Below, piece after piece: positions 28,044 through 36,494 of a DNA stretch of 64,000 nucleotides. The stretch is taken from the NCBI GenBank assembly GCA_002205125.1, contig NIOE01000015.1, forward strand, positions 62,001 to 126,000, read 5' to 3'. Source of the DNA: Roseateles noduli. Its GTDB lineage: Bacteria; Pseudomonadota; Gammaproteobacteria; Burkholderiales; Burkholderiaceae_C. Under the pieces are notes generated by a model that ran no database searches, had not been told where the DNA came from, and saw only the letters and a list, made by a program, of their open reading frames with translations. The translations under genes and the position numbers were made by a program. Position 1 is the stretch's first letter. The number at the start of each line of letters is the position of its first letter.

Positions 28044-29195
28044 ATGCGCGCGACCACGTTCCGCCCCCCTCTCTCTCCTTCGCTTCCCCTGTCTCCACCG
28101 GTGGGCCGTCCCCTGGCGCGCGCACGCGGACGATGGCGCGCTGGCCTCTTGAAGTCGGCCATGTCGCTGGCGGTCCTGTGGCTTGGCGCCGGTGCGATGG
28201 CGGCGCCACCATCGACGTCGACGTCGACGTCGACATCGATGTCGCCCACGACATCGCCAGTGACATCGCCTTCAACGTCGCCGATCGTGGTCCGCCACGA
28301 GTTCGCCGATGTCGACGGACACCGGGTCTTCTACCGGGAAGCCGGTCCGGCCGACGCCCCGGCGATCCTGCTGCTGCACGGCTTCCCCACCTCGTCGCAT
28401 CTGTTCCGCGAGCTGATCCCCCGACTCGCCCAGCGCTATCGCGTGATCGCGCCGGACATCCCCGGCTACGGCCTCACCGAGGTGAAGGCCGGCGCCTCGT
28501 TCGGCTATACCTTCGACGAGCTGACGCAGGTCATCCAGCGCTTCGTCGAGGTCCGACAGCTCAAGCGCCATGCGCTCTACGTCTTCGACATCGGCGCGCC
28601 CATCGGCTGGCGCCTGGCGGTCGCTCATCCCGAGCGCATCACCGCGATCGTGTCGCAGAACGGCAATGCCTACGAGGAAGGGCTCAGCCCCGGCTGGGCG
28701 CCGATGCGCAAGTACTGGGCGGATCCCTCCCCCGCCAACCGCGAGCCGCTGCGCGGACTCTTCAAGCTGGAGACGACGAAGTGGCAGTACCTCGAAGGCG
28801 TCAGGCAGCCTGAGCGCGTCGCACCCGAGAGCTACCTGCTGGACCAGTTCTTCCTCGACCGTCCGGGACAGGAGGACATCCAGCTGGCCGTGCTGCTCGA
28901 CTACCGCGCCAACCTGAAGCAATACCCGGCCGTCCAGGACTACTTCCGCCGCCACCAGCCGCCGCTGCTCGCGATCTGGGGCGCCAACGATCCCTTCTTC
29001 CTGCCCGCGGGCGCGAAGGCCTTCCAGAAGGACCTGCCGCGCGCGGAGGTCCATCTGATCGAGGGTGCCGGCCACTTCGCGCTGGTCTCGCATGGCGACG
29101 AGGTCGCCCGGCGGATGCTGGACTTCCTCGATCGCGAGATTCCGCGTCGCAGCGACGCGACCTCAGTTGAGCGACGCGAGCGCGAAGCGCGGTGA
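28044..29195 (+). CDS. exported alpha/beta hydrolase with Asp nucleophile (epoxide hydrolase / dehalogenase-like), copy 1
   Basis: 383 residues. After a hydrophobic export segment (about residues 38-54, ending AMAAP) comes a 25-residue Ser/Thr/Pro linker, then an alpha/beta hydrolase fold. The nucleophile elbow is FDIGAPIG, with Asp where esterases have Ser. HGFPTSS is the oxyanion loop, WGANDPF holds the acid and GAGHFAL the catalytic His. This is the epoxide hydrolase or haloalkane dehalogenase arrangement. The start has GAAAGGA seven bases upstream. It is a paralogue of the gene at 31553. Its last 33 bases overlap the convergent LuxR gene. Confidence 0.83.
   Translation: MRATTFRPPLSPSLPLSPPVGRPLARARGRWRAGLLKSAMSLAVLWLGAGAMAAPPSTSTSTSTSMSPTTSPVTSPSTSPIVVRHEFADVDGHRVFYREAGPADAPAILLLHGFPTSSHLFRELIPRLAQRYRVIAPDIPGYGLTEVKAGASFGYTFDELTQVIQRFVEVRQLKRHALYVFDIGAPIGWRLAVAHPERITAIVSQNGNAYEEGLSPGWAPMRKYWADPSPANREPLRGLFKLETTKWQYLEGVRQPERVAPESYLLDQFFLDRPGQEDIQLAVLLDYRANLKQYPAVQDYFRRHQPPLLAIWGANDPFFLPAGAKAFQKDLPRAEVHLIEGAGHFALVSHGDEVARRMLDFLDREIPRRSDATSVERREREAR
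28212..28244. repeat. 6-bp repeat tract encoding a Ser-Thr linker
   Basis: Successive TCGACG-like hexamers (three exact, then TCGACA and TCGATG) encode the STSTSTS linker between the export signal and the hydrolase domain. The tract is prone to slippage in steps of two codons, so linker length could vary. Confidence 0.75.
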
Positions 29196-29804
29196 TCGCG
29201 TGAACTCGACGAGGCCGAGCTCGGCGGCGATGCTGGCGGCCTCGGTCCGCGTCGACGCGGCGAGCTTGCCGAGGATCGCCTTGACGTGGGTCTTGACGGT
29301 CCCCGGCGCGATGCCGAGGCTGGTGGCGATGGACTTGTTGCATTGCCCGCGCGCGAGCAGCTGCAGCACCGTCTCCTCGCGGAGGGTCAAGGGCTCGCGC
29401 GAGACGTTGGCAGCCACACGCTGCGCCACCTCGGCGCACACGTAGCTGCGTCCCGCCGCGAGCGCGGCCACCGCGTGGAGCAGCTCCGATTCGCTGCAGG
29501 AGGCCAGCAGCACGCCGCCCAGGCCGCGACGCAGCGCGGACAGCATCGGCTGCTCGCGCGCCTGGGACGAGACGACCAGCACGCTGGCGGCGCGCGATGG
29601 ATCGGCCCGATCCCCGGACAGCCATCGCAGCCCCTGGGACCAGTCCGTCACCAGGACCTGCACCGGCAGCTCGACGGCGTCCTCGCCGCCGCCCACGAGA
29701 TGGAGGTGGGACGCCCGCTGCAGGGCGACACGCAGCCCCATCGCGAGGAGCGGCTCCTCGTGATCGACGGTGACCCTGGGCAGACCGGAGGGGACACGAA
29801 CCAT
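29163..29804 (-). CDS. LuxR/NarL-type regulator with an atypical receiver domain
   Basis: 213 residues. The C-terminal LuxR helix-turn-helix is clear (LTLREETVLQLLARGQCNKSIATSLGIAPGTVKTHVKAILGKL). The N-terminal half aligns with a receiver domain but is degenerate. One Asp-His-Glu and an Asp in VLVTDWS remain near the acidic pocket, while the invariant Lys (LLKDA in canonical regulators) is replaced by LLASC. Normal phosphorylation signalling is therefore unlikely. The start at 29804 is fixed by AGGAG seven bases upstream. It diverges from a second LuxR gene with the same substitution across about 240 bp. Confidence 0.85.
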   Translation of the reverse strand: MVRVPSGLPRVTVDHEEPLLAMGLRVALQRASHLHLVGGGEDAVELPVQVLVTDWSQGLRWLSGDRADPSRAASVLVVSSQAREQPMLSALRRGLGGVLLASCSESELLHAVAALAAGRSYVCAEVAQRVAANVSREPLTLREETVLQLLARGQCNKSIATSLGIAPGTVKTHVKAILGKLAASTRTEAASIAAELGLVEFTRSPRFALASLN

Positions 29805-30044
29805 GACTTGCTCCTGTGCGTGCACCGGCACGACCGGCGGTCATCGTCGATCCCGGGCCGACCTGCCGTCGAGTTAGTTCCGGTTAATCCCCACGAAGCG
29901 TCGCGACGCCGGGCGGAGCCGGCGAGGCGCCCGGTGAATCGTGGTGAAGCGGCGTGAGAAGCGGGGGTGAGCGGCGGCGACGACGCCCTGTCGACCGGGT
30001 TTCGACTTCCATACTCGTCGGATCGCAACGTGCTGGAGATCCTC

Positions 30045-30863
30045 ATGGAAAGCCCCTTTCATTGGAGCGCCGCGAAGACCGCGGCCCCCACCGTGGTCGC
30101 GCTCTCCCACGCGCTGCCGGTCGTCGAAGCGGGGTTGCGTCAGATCCTCGGCGCGTGGCCCGAGTTCGAGTTGCGGGCTTCGTCGCATGACGGCGCGCAG
30201 GCGCGATCGCTGCAAGGACCGCAAGCAGTCCCGGACCTGCTCATCCTCGATCACGATCGCGCGCTGCGGCAGGCGGCGTCCCGGCCGGAGGCGTCGTCGA
30301 CGCACACGCCTATCCTGATCGTCGCGATGGACGGACAGGCGCGCGACGTACGCGGCGCGTTGGAGGCCGGCATCCGCGGCTACGTGATGACGAGCTGCGG
30401 TCGCGAAGAGATCGTGCGCGCGGTCCGGCTCGTCGCGGCGGGTCATCGCCATCTCTGCGCGACCGCGTCGCTGCAGCTGGCCGACACCTTGGGACAACCG
30501 GCACTGACCTCGCGCGAAGGCGAGGTGCTCGCCCTGGTGCTGCGCGGCCGCAGCAACAAGGAGATGGCGCGCTCGCTGGGAATCTCCGAGGGCACGGTCA
30601 AGGCCCATCTGCGCACGCTGTTCTCGAAGCTGGGCGCACGCTGCCGGACCGAGGCGCTGTGGATCGCGGCTGAGCGCGGCCTGCTGACGCGGACCTCCCC
30701 CGCCGACGGCGCACCTGTCCGAACGGACGAGCGCTCCCTGACCGCACGTGCGATGGCGCCGGGGGCGCTTCTTCCGAGACTGGGGGCTCGTTCCGCAACC
30801 CCCTCTTTCTCCGAGGAGCTCCCATGCCCGTCACCGCCACCGTCAGCCCTGCATCCCGCCTGA
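30045..30863 (+). CDS. LuxR/NarL-type regulator with an atypical receiver domain and long C-terminal tail
   Basis: 272 residues. The receiver-like part has lost the acidic pair (VVALSHALP where DDH is expected), keeps an Asp in PDLLILDHD, and has MTSC in place of the LLKDA Lys motif. The LuxR domain is intact (LTSREGEVLALVLRGRSNKEMARSLGISEGTVKAHLRTLFSKL). After it comes an unusual tail of about 55 residues whose last 40 bases overlap the next gene. The ATG at 30045 with GGAG upstream is preferred over earlier in-frame codons. It is probably co-transcribed with the isochorismatase-like and hydrolase genes. Confidence 0.83.
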   Translation: MESPFHWSAAKTAAPTVVALSHALPVVEAGLRQILGAWPEFELRASSHDGAQARSLQGPQAVPDLLILDHDRALRQAASRPEASSTHTPILIVAMDGQARDVRGALEAGIRGYVMTSCGREEIVRAVRLVAAGHRHLCATASLQLADTLGQPALTSREGEVLALVLRGRSNKEMARSLGISEGTVKAHLRTLFSKLGARCRTEALWIAAERGLLTRTSPADGAPVRTDERSLTARAMAPGALLPRLGARSATPSFSEELPCPSPPPSALHPA

Positions 30864-31477
30864 TCACGCCGAGCGACCACACGCTGCTGCTGATCGACTT
30901 CCAGGCGCAGATGGCCTTCGCCACGCAGTCCATCGACGGCGTGAGCCTGCGCAACAACGCGTCCATCGCGGCCCGCGCCGCGGCCGGATTCCAGGTCTCG
31001 ACGATCCTGACCACCGTCGCCGCGCGCAGCTTCTCCGGTCCGATGTTCGACGAGGTCACCGACGCCTTCCCCGGCCACGAGCTCATCGACCGCAGCACCA
31101 TGAACTGCTGGGAAGACGCCAACGTGATCGCCGCCGTCAACGCCATCGGCAAGTCGCGCGTGGTCCTCGCCGGTCTGTGGACCTCCGTGTGCATCGTGGG
31201 ACCGGCCCTGTCCGCGCTCGAACAGGGCTTCGACGTCTGCGTGCTGACCGACGCCTGCGGCGACGTCACTCCGGAAGCCCACGAACGCGCCGTCGCCCGC
31301 ATGGTCCAGGCCGGCGCGCAGCCGATGACCTCGCTCCAGTACCTGCTCGAACTGCAGCGCGACTGGGGCCGCGGCGACACCTACGACCTGACCACCGGCA
31401 TCGCCCGGGATCTGGCCGGCGCGTACGGCGTGGGCATCGCCTACGCCACGGCGATGTTCGGCGCCTCCGAAGGCTGA
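30824..31477 (+). CDS. isochorismatase-like (YcaC-type) cysteine hydrolase
   Basis: 217 residues. LLLIDFQAQMAF carries the catalytic Asp and LAGLWTSVCIVGPALSALEQGF the catalytic Cys of the YcaC group. The position of the third residue (Lys in IKR of YcaC) reads LIDRSTMNCWED here, so the triad Lys may be absent or shifted. The natural substrate of YcaC-like enzymes is not settled. The GAGGAG ribosome-binding site before 30824 lies inside the end of the LuxR gene. Confidence 0.85.
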   Translation: MPVTATVSPASRLITPSDHTLLLIDFQAQMAFATQSIDGVSLRNNASIAARAAAGFQVSTILTTVAARSFSGPMFDEVTDAFPGHELIDRSTMNCWEDANVIAAVNAIGKSRVVLAGLWTSVCIVGPALSALEQGFDVCVLTDACGDVTPEAHERAVARMVQAGAQPMTSLQYLLELQRDWGRGDTYDLTTGIARDLAGAYGVGIAYATAMFGASEG

Positions 31478-31552
31478 GCCGCCCGTGCGCCGGTTTCCCT
31501 CCCGCTGTTCCCTTTTCCCCCTCCGTTCCTCCAACCTCAGAAAGGTGTCCCC

Positions 31553-32542
31553 ATGAAGCACTCCGCCCCCGCGTGGGTCCTGGCGTCATCGCTGCTGCTC
31601 GCGTTCGCGTCGCACGGCGTCCAGGCCAATCCCGCCGCCGCCAAGGCGGCGACGAACGTCGCCAGCACGGCGGCCGTGAGCTACCGCACCGTGAAGATCG
31701 ACGGCCTCAACATCTTCTACCGCGAGGCGGGTCCGAAGGACGCGCCCGTGCTGTTGCTGCTGCACGGCTTCCCGACCTCGTCGCAGATGTTCCGCAACCT
31801 GATCCCGCGTCTGGCCGACCGCTACCGCGTGATCGCGCCGGACTATCCCGGCTACGGTCGCAGCGACATGCCGGCCATGGACAAGTTCCAGTACAGCTTC
31901 GACAACCTGGCGAAGGTGGTCGACAAGTTCACCGAGGCCATCGGTGCAACGACGTACGCGATGTACGTGCAGGACTACGGCGCGCCCATCGGCTACCGCC
32001 TCGCGGCCGCGCATCCGGAGCGCATCACCGCGATCGTGGTCCAGAACGGCAACGCCTACGAAGAAGGCCTGGACAACGAGTTCTGGGTGCCGGCCAAGGC
32101 CTTCTGGGCCGACAAGTCCGTGGCCAACGGCAACAAGCTGCGCGCCCTGTTCGAGCTGCCCGCGACGAAGTGGCAGTACTCGGAGGGCTATCGCGACGCG
32201 GCCCGCATCAGCCCGGACGCCGCGGCCACGGACCAGTTCTACATGGACCGCCCGGGCAACAAGGACATCCAGCTGGAGATGTTCTACAGCTACGGCACCA
32301 ATCCGCCGCTGTACCCGTCGTGGCAGGCCTACTTCCGCAAGCACCAGCCACCGATGCTGATCGTCTGGGGCAAGGGCGACAAGATCTTCCCGCCCGCCGG
32401 CGCGCATCCTTACCTGCGCGACCTGCCCAAGGCGGAGCTGCACCTGCTCGACACCGGCCACTTCGCCCTCGAAGAGGAGAGCGAGAAGATCGCCGGCCTG
32501 ATGCGCGGCTTCCTGCAGCGTAACGTCAAGGCGTCGAAGTAA
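31553..32542 (+). CDS. exported alpha/beta hydrolase with Asp nucleophile, copy 2
   Basis: 329 residues. A Sec signal peptide (residues 1-24, ending GVQAN) precedes the fold. [13 protein letters not shown] holds the Asp nucleophile, HGFPTSS the oxyanion loop, WGKGDKIF the acid and DTGHFAL the His. Long stretches match the gene at 28044 (for example GNAYEEGL and the DRPG..DIQL region), so the two are paralogues, with this one lacking the Ser/Thr linker. AAAGGTG precedes the ATG. A 50-base pyrimidine-rich stretch precedes the ribosome-binding site. The 3' end overlaps the convergent regulator by 17 bases. Confidence 0.86.
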   Translation: MKHSAPAWVLASSLLLAFASHGVQANPAAAKAATNVASTAAVSYRTVKIDGLNIFYREAGPKDAPVLLLLHGFPTSSQMFRNLIPRLADRYRVIAPDYPGYGRSDMPAMDKFQYSFDNLAKVVDKFTEAIGATTYAMYVQDYGAPIGYRLAAAHPERITAIVVQNGNAYEEGLDNEFWVPAKAFWADKSVANGNKLRALFELPATKWQYSEGYRDAARISPDAAATDQFYMDRPGNKDIQLEMFYSYGTNPPLYPSWQAYFRKHQPPMLIVWGKGDKIFPPAGAHPYLRDLPKAELHLLDTGHFALEEESEKIAGLMRGFLQRNVKASK

Positions 32543-35500
32543 TCGACGCGGTCGGGGCCGACGATCCAATGGCTCCGATCGATCCGGCTGATCCGATCGA
32601 TCCGATCGGCATCATCCCCATCGACGCCCCTCCTTCAGCGCCGTCGAGCGCCACAAGCAGCTCGGCGGCGTCCCTCAGATCCTGTGTCGCGAATCCCTCG
32701 TGGAATTCGTCGACCACGGACCGGAGCAGACGACGGGCGTCTTCGGGCCGCGCCCGATCCCGCCACAGGCTGGCCAGGTCGCAGGCGGCGCGCAGGCGCC
32801 AGGCCAGGGTGTCGCACTCGCGCGCGAGGGCCATGGACTCGACCAGCAGCGCCTCGGCCGCGTCGCCGCATCCCTGGGCCGACGCCAGGGCCGCCTGGAT
32901 GCGAACGACCTCCGGCAGACACCAGCCTTCGTGCTGCGTCTGCGCGATCTCGCGGGCGGCCGCGATCGTCGTCGCCGCCTCGTCCATGCGCCCGCCGTCG
33001 AGCTGCGCCTGGGCCAGGACGCCCAGGTAGTACGGCATGCGCGCCAGGTGGTTGACGGCACGGAAGTCCTCGACGGCCGACTCGATCGCGGCCACCGCCC
33101 CGGCGGATGCATCGCCTCGCGCATACCTCAGCGCCGCGCGGAAGAAGCGCGCCACCGGACGGCGGGCCACCAGCCCGTGCCGGGTCACGTGCTCCTCCAG
33201 CAGGGTCACGCAGCGGTCGCAGCGCTCGTGGTCACCGCGCCAGAAGTACACGGGGCAGAGGTAGGACAGCACGTTGTTCAGCGAGAGCTCGTGCCCCAGC
33301 GCCCGCGCGTTGTCGAGCGCGATCTCGGCCATGCGCACGGCCGTGTCGGCGGCGCCGGCCAGCCACTGGACCTGGCTCAGCACGCTGCGCACCAGGATGA
33401 CGGGATCGGACAGGTAGCGCACGCCGTAGGAACCGAAATAGCGCAGGTCCCGGCGCTCCAGCGCCTCCAGCCGACGCCGGGCGCCGGCGATGCGTCCGAG
33501 GAAGAGCTCGCCGATGCCGACGTGGACCTCGCCCTCGGGCTGCACCGACGGATCGCAGCGCGCGGCGACCGCCGTGAACTGCTCCAGCGTGCGCAGGCCC
33601 GCCTCGTGATCGCCGGTGAACAGCTGGTGGATGCCGATCATGGTGAGGCAGCGCAGCTGGTAGTCCACGTCCCCGATCTGCCGCGCGATGGCCAGCGCGC
33701 GATGCGACGCGGCCATGGCCTGCGGGTGCAGGCCCCGCGTGAACATGGAGGAGCCGCCCAGCCACAGCTTGAGCTTCATCTCGGGCGCGGTGCCCGCCAT
33801 GCCCACCGCGTCCAGTGCCTGGACCGCCAGCGAGACGTGCCCGCGGCACTCCGCGGTGAGCGAGAAATGATTCCAGAGCAGCAGGCCCGCGACCGTCAGG
33901 CGGATGTGCAGGGACCGGAGCGTCTCGTCCGCGCCCAGCCAGGCCAGGGCCGCGCGCAGGTCGTCGATGTAGCGGCCGTAGACCGCGGCCCATTCGTCCG
34001 CCGGGCGCCGGGCCCATTCGTCGCCGGCGCGTTCCAGCTTCCCGCACAGGTAGCACGCGTGGCGGGCGCGGATGACCCGTTCCTCCGCGGCGTCGCGCAG
34101 GCGCTCGACGCAGTAGCTTCGGGTCGTCTCGAGCAGCCGCCAGGTCGCACCGGACGCGTCCGGGTCCGTCGCCAGCAGCGACTTCGCGGCGAGCTGGGAC
34201 AGCCCCTCGGCGGCGTCCCCGCGCGACAGGTCCGCGACGGCCGCCGCGCCCTCGCTGTCGAAGACGCCCGCGAATACCGACACCGCCCGCAGCAGCGCGG
34301 CCTCTTCCGCCGACAGCAGCCCGTAGCTCCAGTCGAGCGTGGCGGTCAGCGTGCGCTGCCGCTCCGGGCCGGCGCGCCGCCCCTGCAGCAGGCGGAACCG
34401 GTCGTCGAGCTGTTGCAGCAGATCGCCGATGCTGAACGCGTCGACCCGCGTCGCGGCGAATTCGATCGCCAGCGCCAGACCGTCCAGCCGGCGGCAGATC
34501 TCGGCGACCCGCGGCGCGTCGCCGTCGCTGAGCGCGAAGGACTCGACCCGTTCGGTCGCGCGTTCCACGAAGAGCTGGACGGCGGGGAACGCCAGGGACT
34601 CCGCCGCACTCAAGCCGGCGGATGCGGTCGGCGCCGCGAGACCGGGCAGCCGGCGCACGCGTTCGCCCTTCACCAGGAGCGGCTCCCGGCTCGTGACCAG
34701 GATCTTCACGCCGGCCGCCTCCGCGAGGATCCGGCTCGCGCAGGCGGCGACCGCGTCGATGACGTGCTCGCAGTTGTCGATCAGGAGCAGCAGCGACTGG
34801 TCGCGCACGAACGCGCACAGCGGCGCCAGCATGTGCTCCGCATGGGCCGTCAGGCCCAGCGTCGTCGCCACGGCGTCGGGGACCAGGGCGCCGTCGTTGA
34901 GCAGCGCCAGGTCGATCAGCCACACGCCTTGTTCGAAGGCCTCGAGTTCGCGCTCGGCGACCGCGAGCGCGACCGTCGTCTTGCCGATGCCGCCCGGCCC
35001 CACGATGGACACGAGTCGCGCACCGTGCAGATCCTGTTGCAGCGCGGCGATGACCTGCGCCCGTCCGACGATCCGCGTGGCCGCGGTCGGCAGGTTGTGA
35101 CGACGCCTGGATCGCCCGCCTCCGGCCGCGGGTCCGGCCGGGCCGTCTGAGGCGCCAGGCCCGGCAGGGTTGCCTGCGGCGGCGAGCCCGGCGCTCGGCC
35201 CGATATCCGACCCGATGTCCGATCCCACGTCCGTCGGCACCGCCGGCCCCGCGGCCGGGAGCCGGACCTCGGCGACGAATCGATACCCGCGGCCGATGAC
35301 GGTCGCGATGTAGCGCGGGTCGCCGCCGGCGTCGCCCAGCACGCGCCGCAGGCCGGCCATGTTGACCTTGAGGTTGCTCTCGTCGACGACGGTGGTCGGC
35401 CAGGCGCGGGCCATCAGGTCGCGCTTGCTCACCGTGTCGCCGGGACGCTCGACCAGCGCCGTGAGGAGATCCAGCGCCCGTCCGCCGACGCGCAGCGGCA

Positions 35501-35588
35501 CGCCCTCCTTCAGCAGCTGCTGCCGCTCGGGCAGCAGGGTGAAGGGCCCGAAGGAAAACGCTCTGCGAGGCCATTCCGCGGCATTCAT
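32526..35588 (-). CDS. large regulator: OmpR-type winged helix, NTPase and TPR-like repeats
   Basis: 1020 residues. Residues about 10-110 are an OmpR/PhoB-like winged helix ([29 protein letters not shown], then [10 protein letters not shown]). After a Gly/Ala/Pro linker comes a STAND-type NTPase with Walker [17 protein letters not shown], Walker [15 protein letters not shown] and [10 protein letters not shown]. The C-terminal half is helical and TPR-like. The last 30 residues are a Gly/Ser/Ile repeat. Such proteins are signal-gated activators that oligomerise on ATP binding; the inducer is unknown. The ATG at 35588 has GAGGAG upstream. Neighbouring hydrolase genes are possible targets by proximity only. 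Confidence 0.84.
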   Translation of the reverse strand: MNAAEWPRRAFSFGPFTLLPERQQLLKEGVPLRVGGRALDLLTALVERPGDTVSKRDLMARAWPTTVVDESNLKVNMAGLRRVLGDAGGDPRYIATVIGRGYRFVAEVRLPAAGPAVPTDVGSDIGSDIGPSAGLAAAGNPAGPGASDGPAGPAAGGGRSRRRHNLPTAATRIVGRAQVIAALQQDLHGARLVSIVGPGGIGKTTVALAVAERELEAFEQGVWLIDLALLNDGALVPDAVATTLGLTAHAEHMLAPLCAFVRDQSLLLLIDNCEHVIDAVAACASRILAEAAGVKILVTSREPLLVKGERVRRLPGLAAPTASAGLSAAESLAFPAVQLFVERATERVESFALSDGDAPRVAEICRRLDGLALAIEFAATRVDAFSIGDLLQQLDDRFRLLQGRRAGPERQRTLTATLDWSYGLLSAEEAALLRAVSVFAGVFDSEGAAAVADLSRGDAAEGLSQLAAKSLLATDPDASGATWRLLETTRSYCVERLRDAAEERVIRARHACYLCGKLERAGDEWARRPADEWAAVYGRYIDDLRAALAWLGADETLRSLHIRLTVAGLLLWNHFSLTAECRGHVSLAVQALDAVGMAGTAPEMKLKLWLGGSSMFTRGLHPQAMAASHRALAIARQIGDVDYQLRCLTMIGIHQLFTGDHEAGLRTLEQFTAVAARCDPSVQPEGEVHVGIGELFLGRIAGARRRLEALERRDLRYFGSYGVRYLSDPVILVRSVLSQVQWLAGAADTAVRMAEIALDNARALGHELSLNNVLSYLCPVYFWRGDHERCDRCVTLLEEHVTRHGLVARRPVARFFRAALRYARGDASAGAVAAIESAVEDFRAVNHLARMPYYLGVLAQAQLDGGRMDEAATTIAAAREIAQTQHEGWCLPEVVRIQAALASAQGCGDAAEALLVESMALARECDTLAWRLRAACDLASLWRDRARPEDARRLLRSVVDEFHEGFATQDLRDAAELLVALDGAEGGASMGMMPIGSIGSAGSIGAIGSSAPTASITSTP

Positions 35589-35786
35589 GATCCACTCCTC
35601 GGACGCACGGGCGGAACGGCCCGGTGTGCGCGAACTCTAGGTCGGCCGTGCGCCCCCCGCCAGCCGCGACGCAGGGATCCCCGGCTCACTCGATCGAGTG
35701 AGCGCCGGCCCGTTTTCCTTGACCCCGCCGCGACCGCGGCGGTAAGGTTTCCGCAGCTTCCGAACAGCGCCTCGCGCGCGCCGCCC

Positions 35787-36428
35787 ATGTCCCTGCCCCC
35801 CGAGCGTCCGATCCGATTGCTGGTCGTCGACGACCACCCGATGGTCCGCACCGGCATCGGCGCGGTGGTCTCGGGCCAGGCCGACATGACGCTGGTGGGC
35901 GAGGCGGAGGACGGCCTCGAAGCGGTGACGATGTTCGAGCGCCACCGGCCCGACATCACGCTGATGGACCTGCAGATGCCGCGCATGAACGGGATGGTCG
36001 CGATGGGCGAGATCCTCAAGCGTTGGCCCGCGGCGCGCATCGTGGTGCTGACGACCTACCGCGGCGACGTGCAGGCGCTGCGCGCGCTCAAGATCGGCGC
36101 CTGGGGCTATCTGCTGAAGAACACCTTGCGCAAGGAGCTCGTGAGCGCCGTGCGCGACGTGCACGCGGGCAAGCGTTACGTCGCCGCGGAAGTGGCGCTG
36201 GAATTGTCACGCCGGGTTGCGGACGAGGCGCTGTCCGCCCGCGAGGTCGAGGTGCTTGGCGAAGTGGCGGCGGGCGGAGCCAACAAGCAGGTCGCGGACC
36301 GGCTGGGCGTCTCGGAGGAGACGGTCAAGTCCCACATGAAGAACATCCTGGTCAAGCTGGGCGCCAGCGACCGGCTGCAGGCCGTCGTCATCGCGATGCG
36401 GCGCGGAATCCTCAACGAGGACCTCTGA
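35787..36428 (+). CDS. NarL/FixJ-type response regulator
   Basis: 213 residues with a complete receiver domain: VVDDHPMVRTGI (acidic pair), TLMDLQMPRMNG (phospho-Asp), VLTTY and YLLKNT (Lys). The LuxR helix-turn-helix reads LSAREVEVLGEVAAGGANKQVADRLGVSEETVKSHMKNIL. It is convergent with the propeller histidine kinase, 66 bases apart, and is the obvious partner for it because that kinase is of the NarX-like HisKA_3 class. Target genes are unknown. Confidence 0.9.
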   Translation: MSLPPERPIRLLVVDDHPMVRTGIGAVVSGQADMTLVGEAEDGLEAVTMFERHRPDITLMDLQMPRMNGMVAMGEILKRWPAARIVVLTTYRGDVQALRALKIGAWGYLLKNTLRKELVSAVRDVHAGKRYVAAEVALELSRRVADEALSAREVEVLGEVAAGGANKQVADRLGVSEETVKSHMKNILVKLGASDRLQAVVIAMRRGILNEDL

Positions 36429-36435
36429 CGGCGCC

Positions 36436-36450
36436 GATGGCCCGGCCATC
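36436..36450. terminator. small stem-loop between convergent regulator and kinase genes
   Basis: GATGGC-CCG-GCCATC is a 6-bp perfect stem between the two stop codons. No T-run on either strand, so it is only a candidate shared terminator. Confidence 0.3.
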
Positions 36451-36494
36451 GACTGTCGCCGTCGCCGTCGCCTTCGCAGCGATCAGCCCGCTGG

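Noticed and set aside
32700-35150. 816-codon plus-strand frame
   Set aside because: Antisense shadow of the winged-helix STAND regulator; no motifs and no plausible start.
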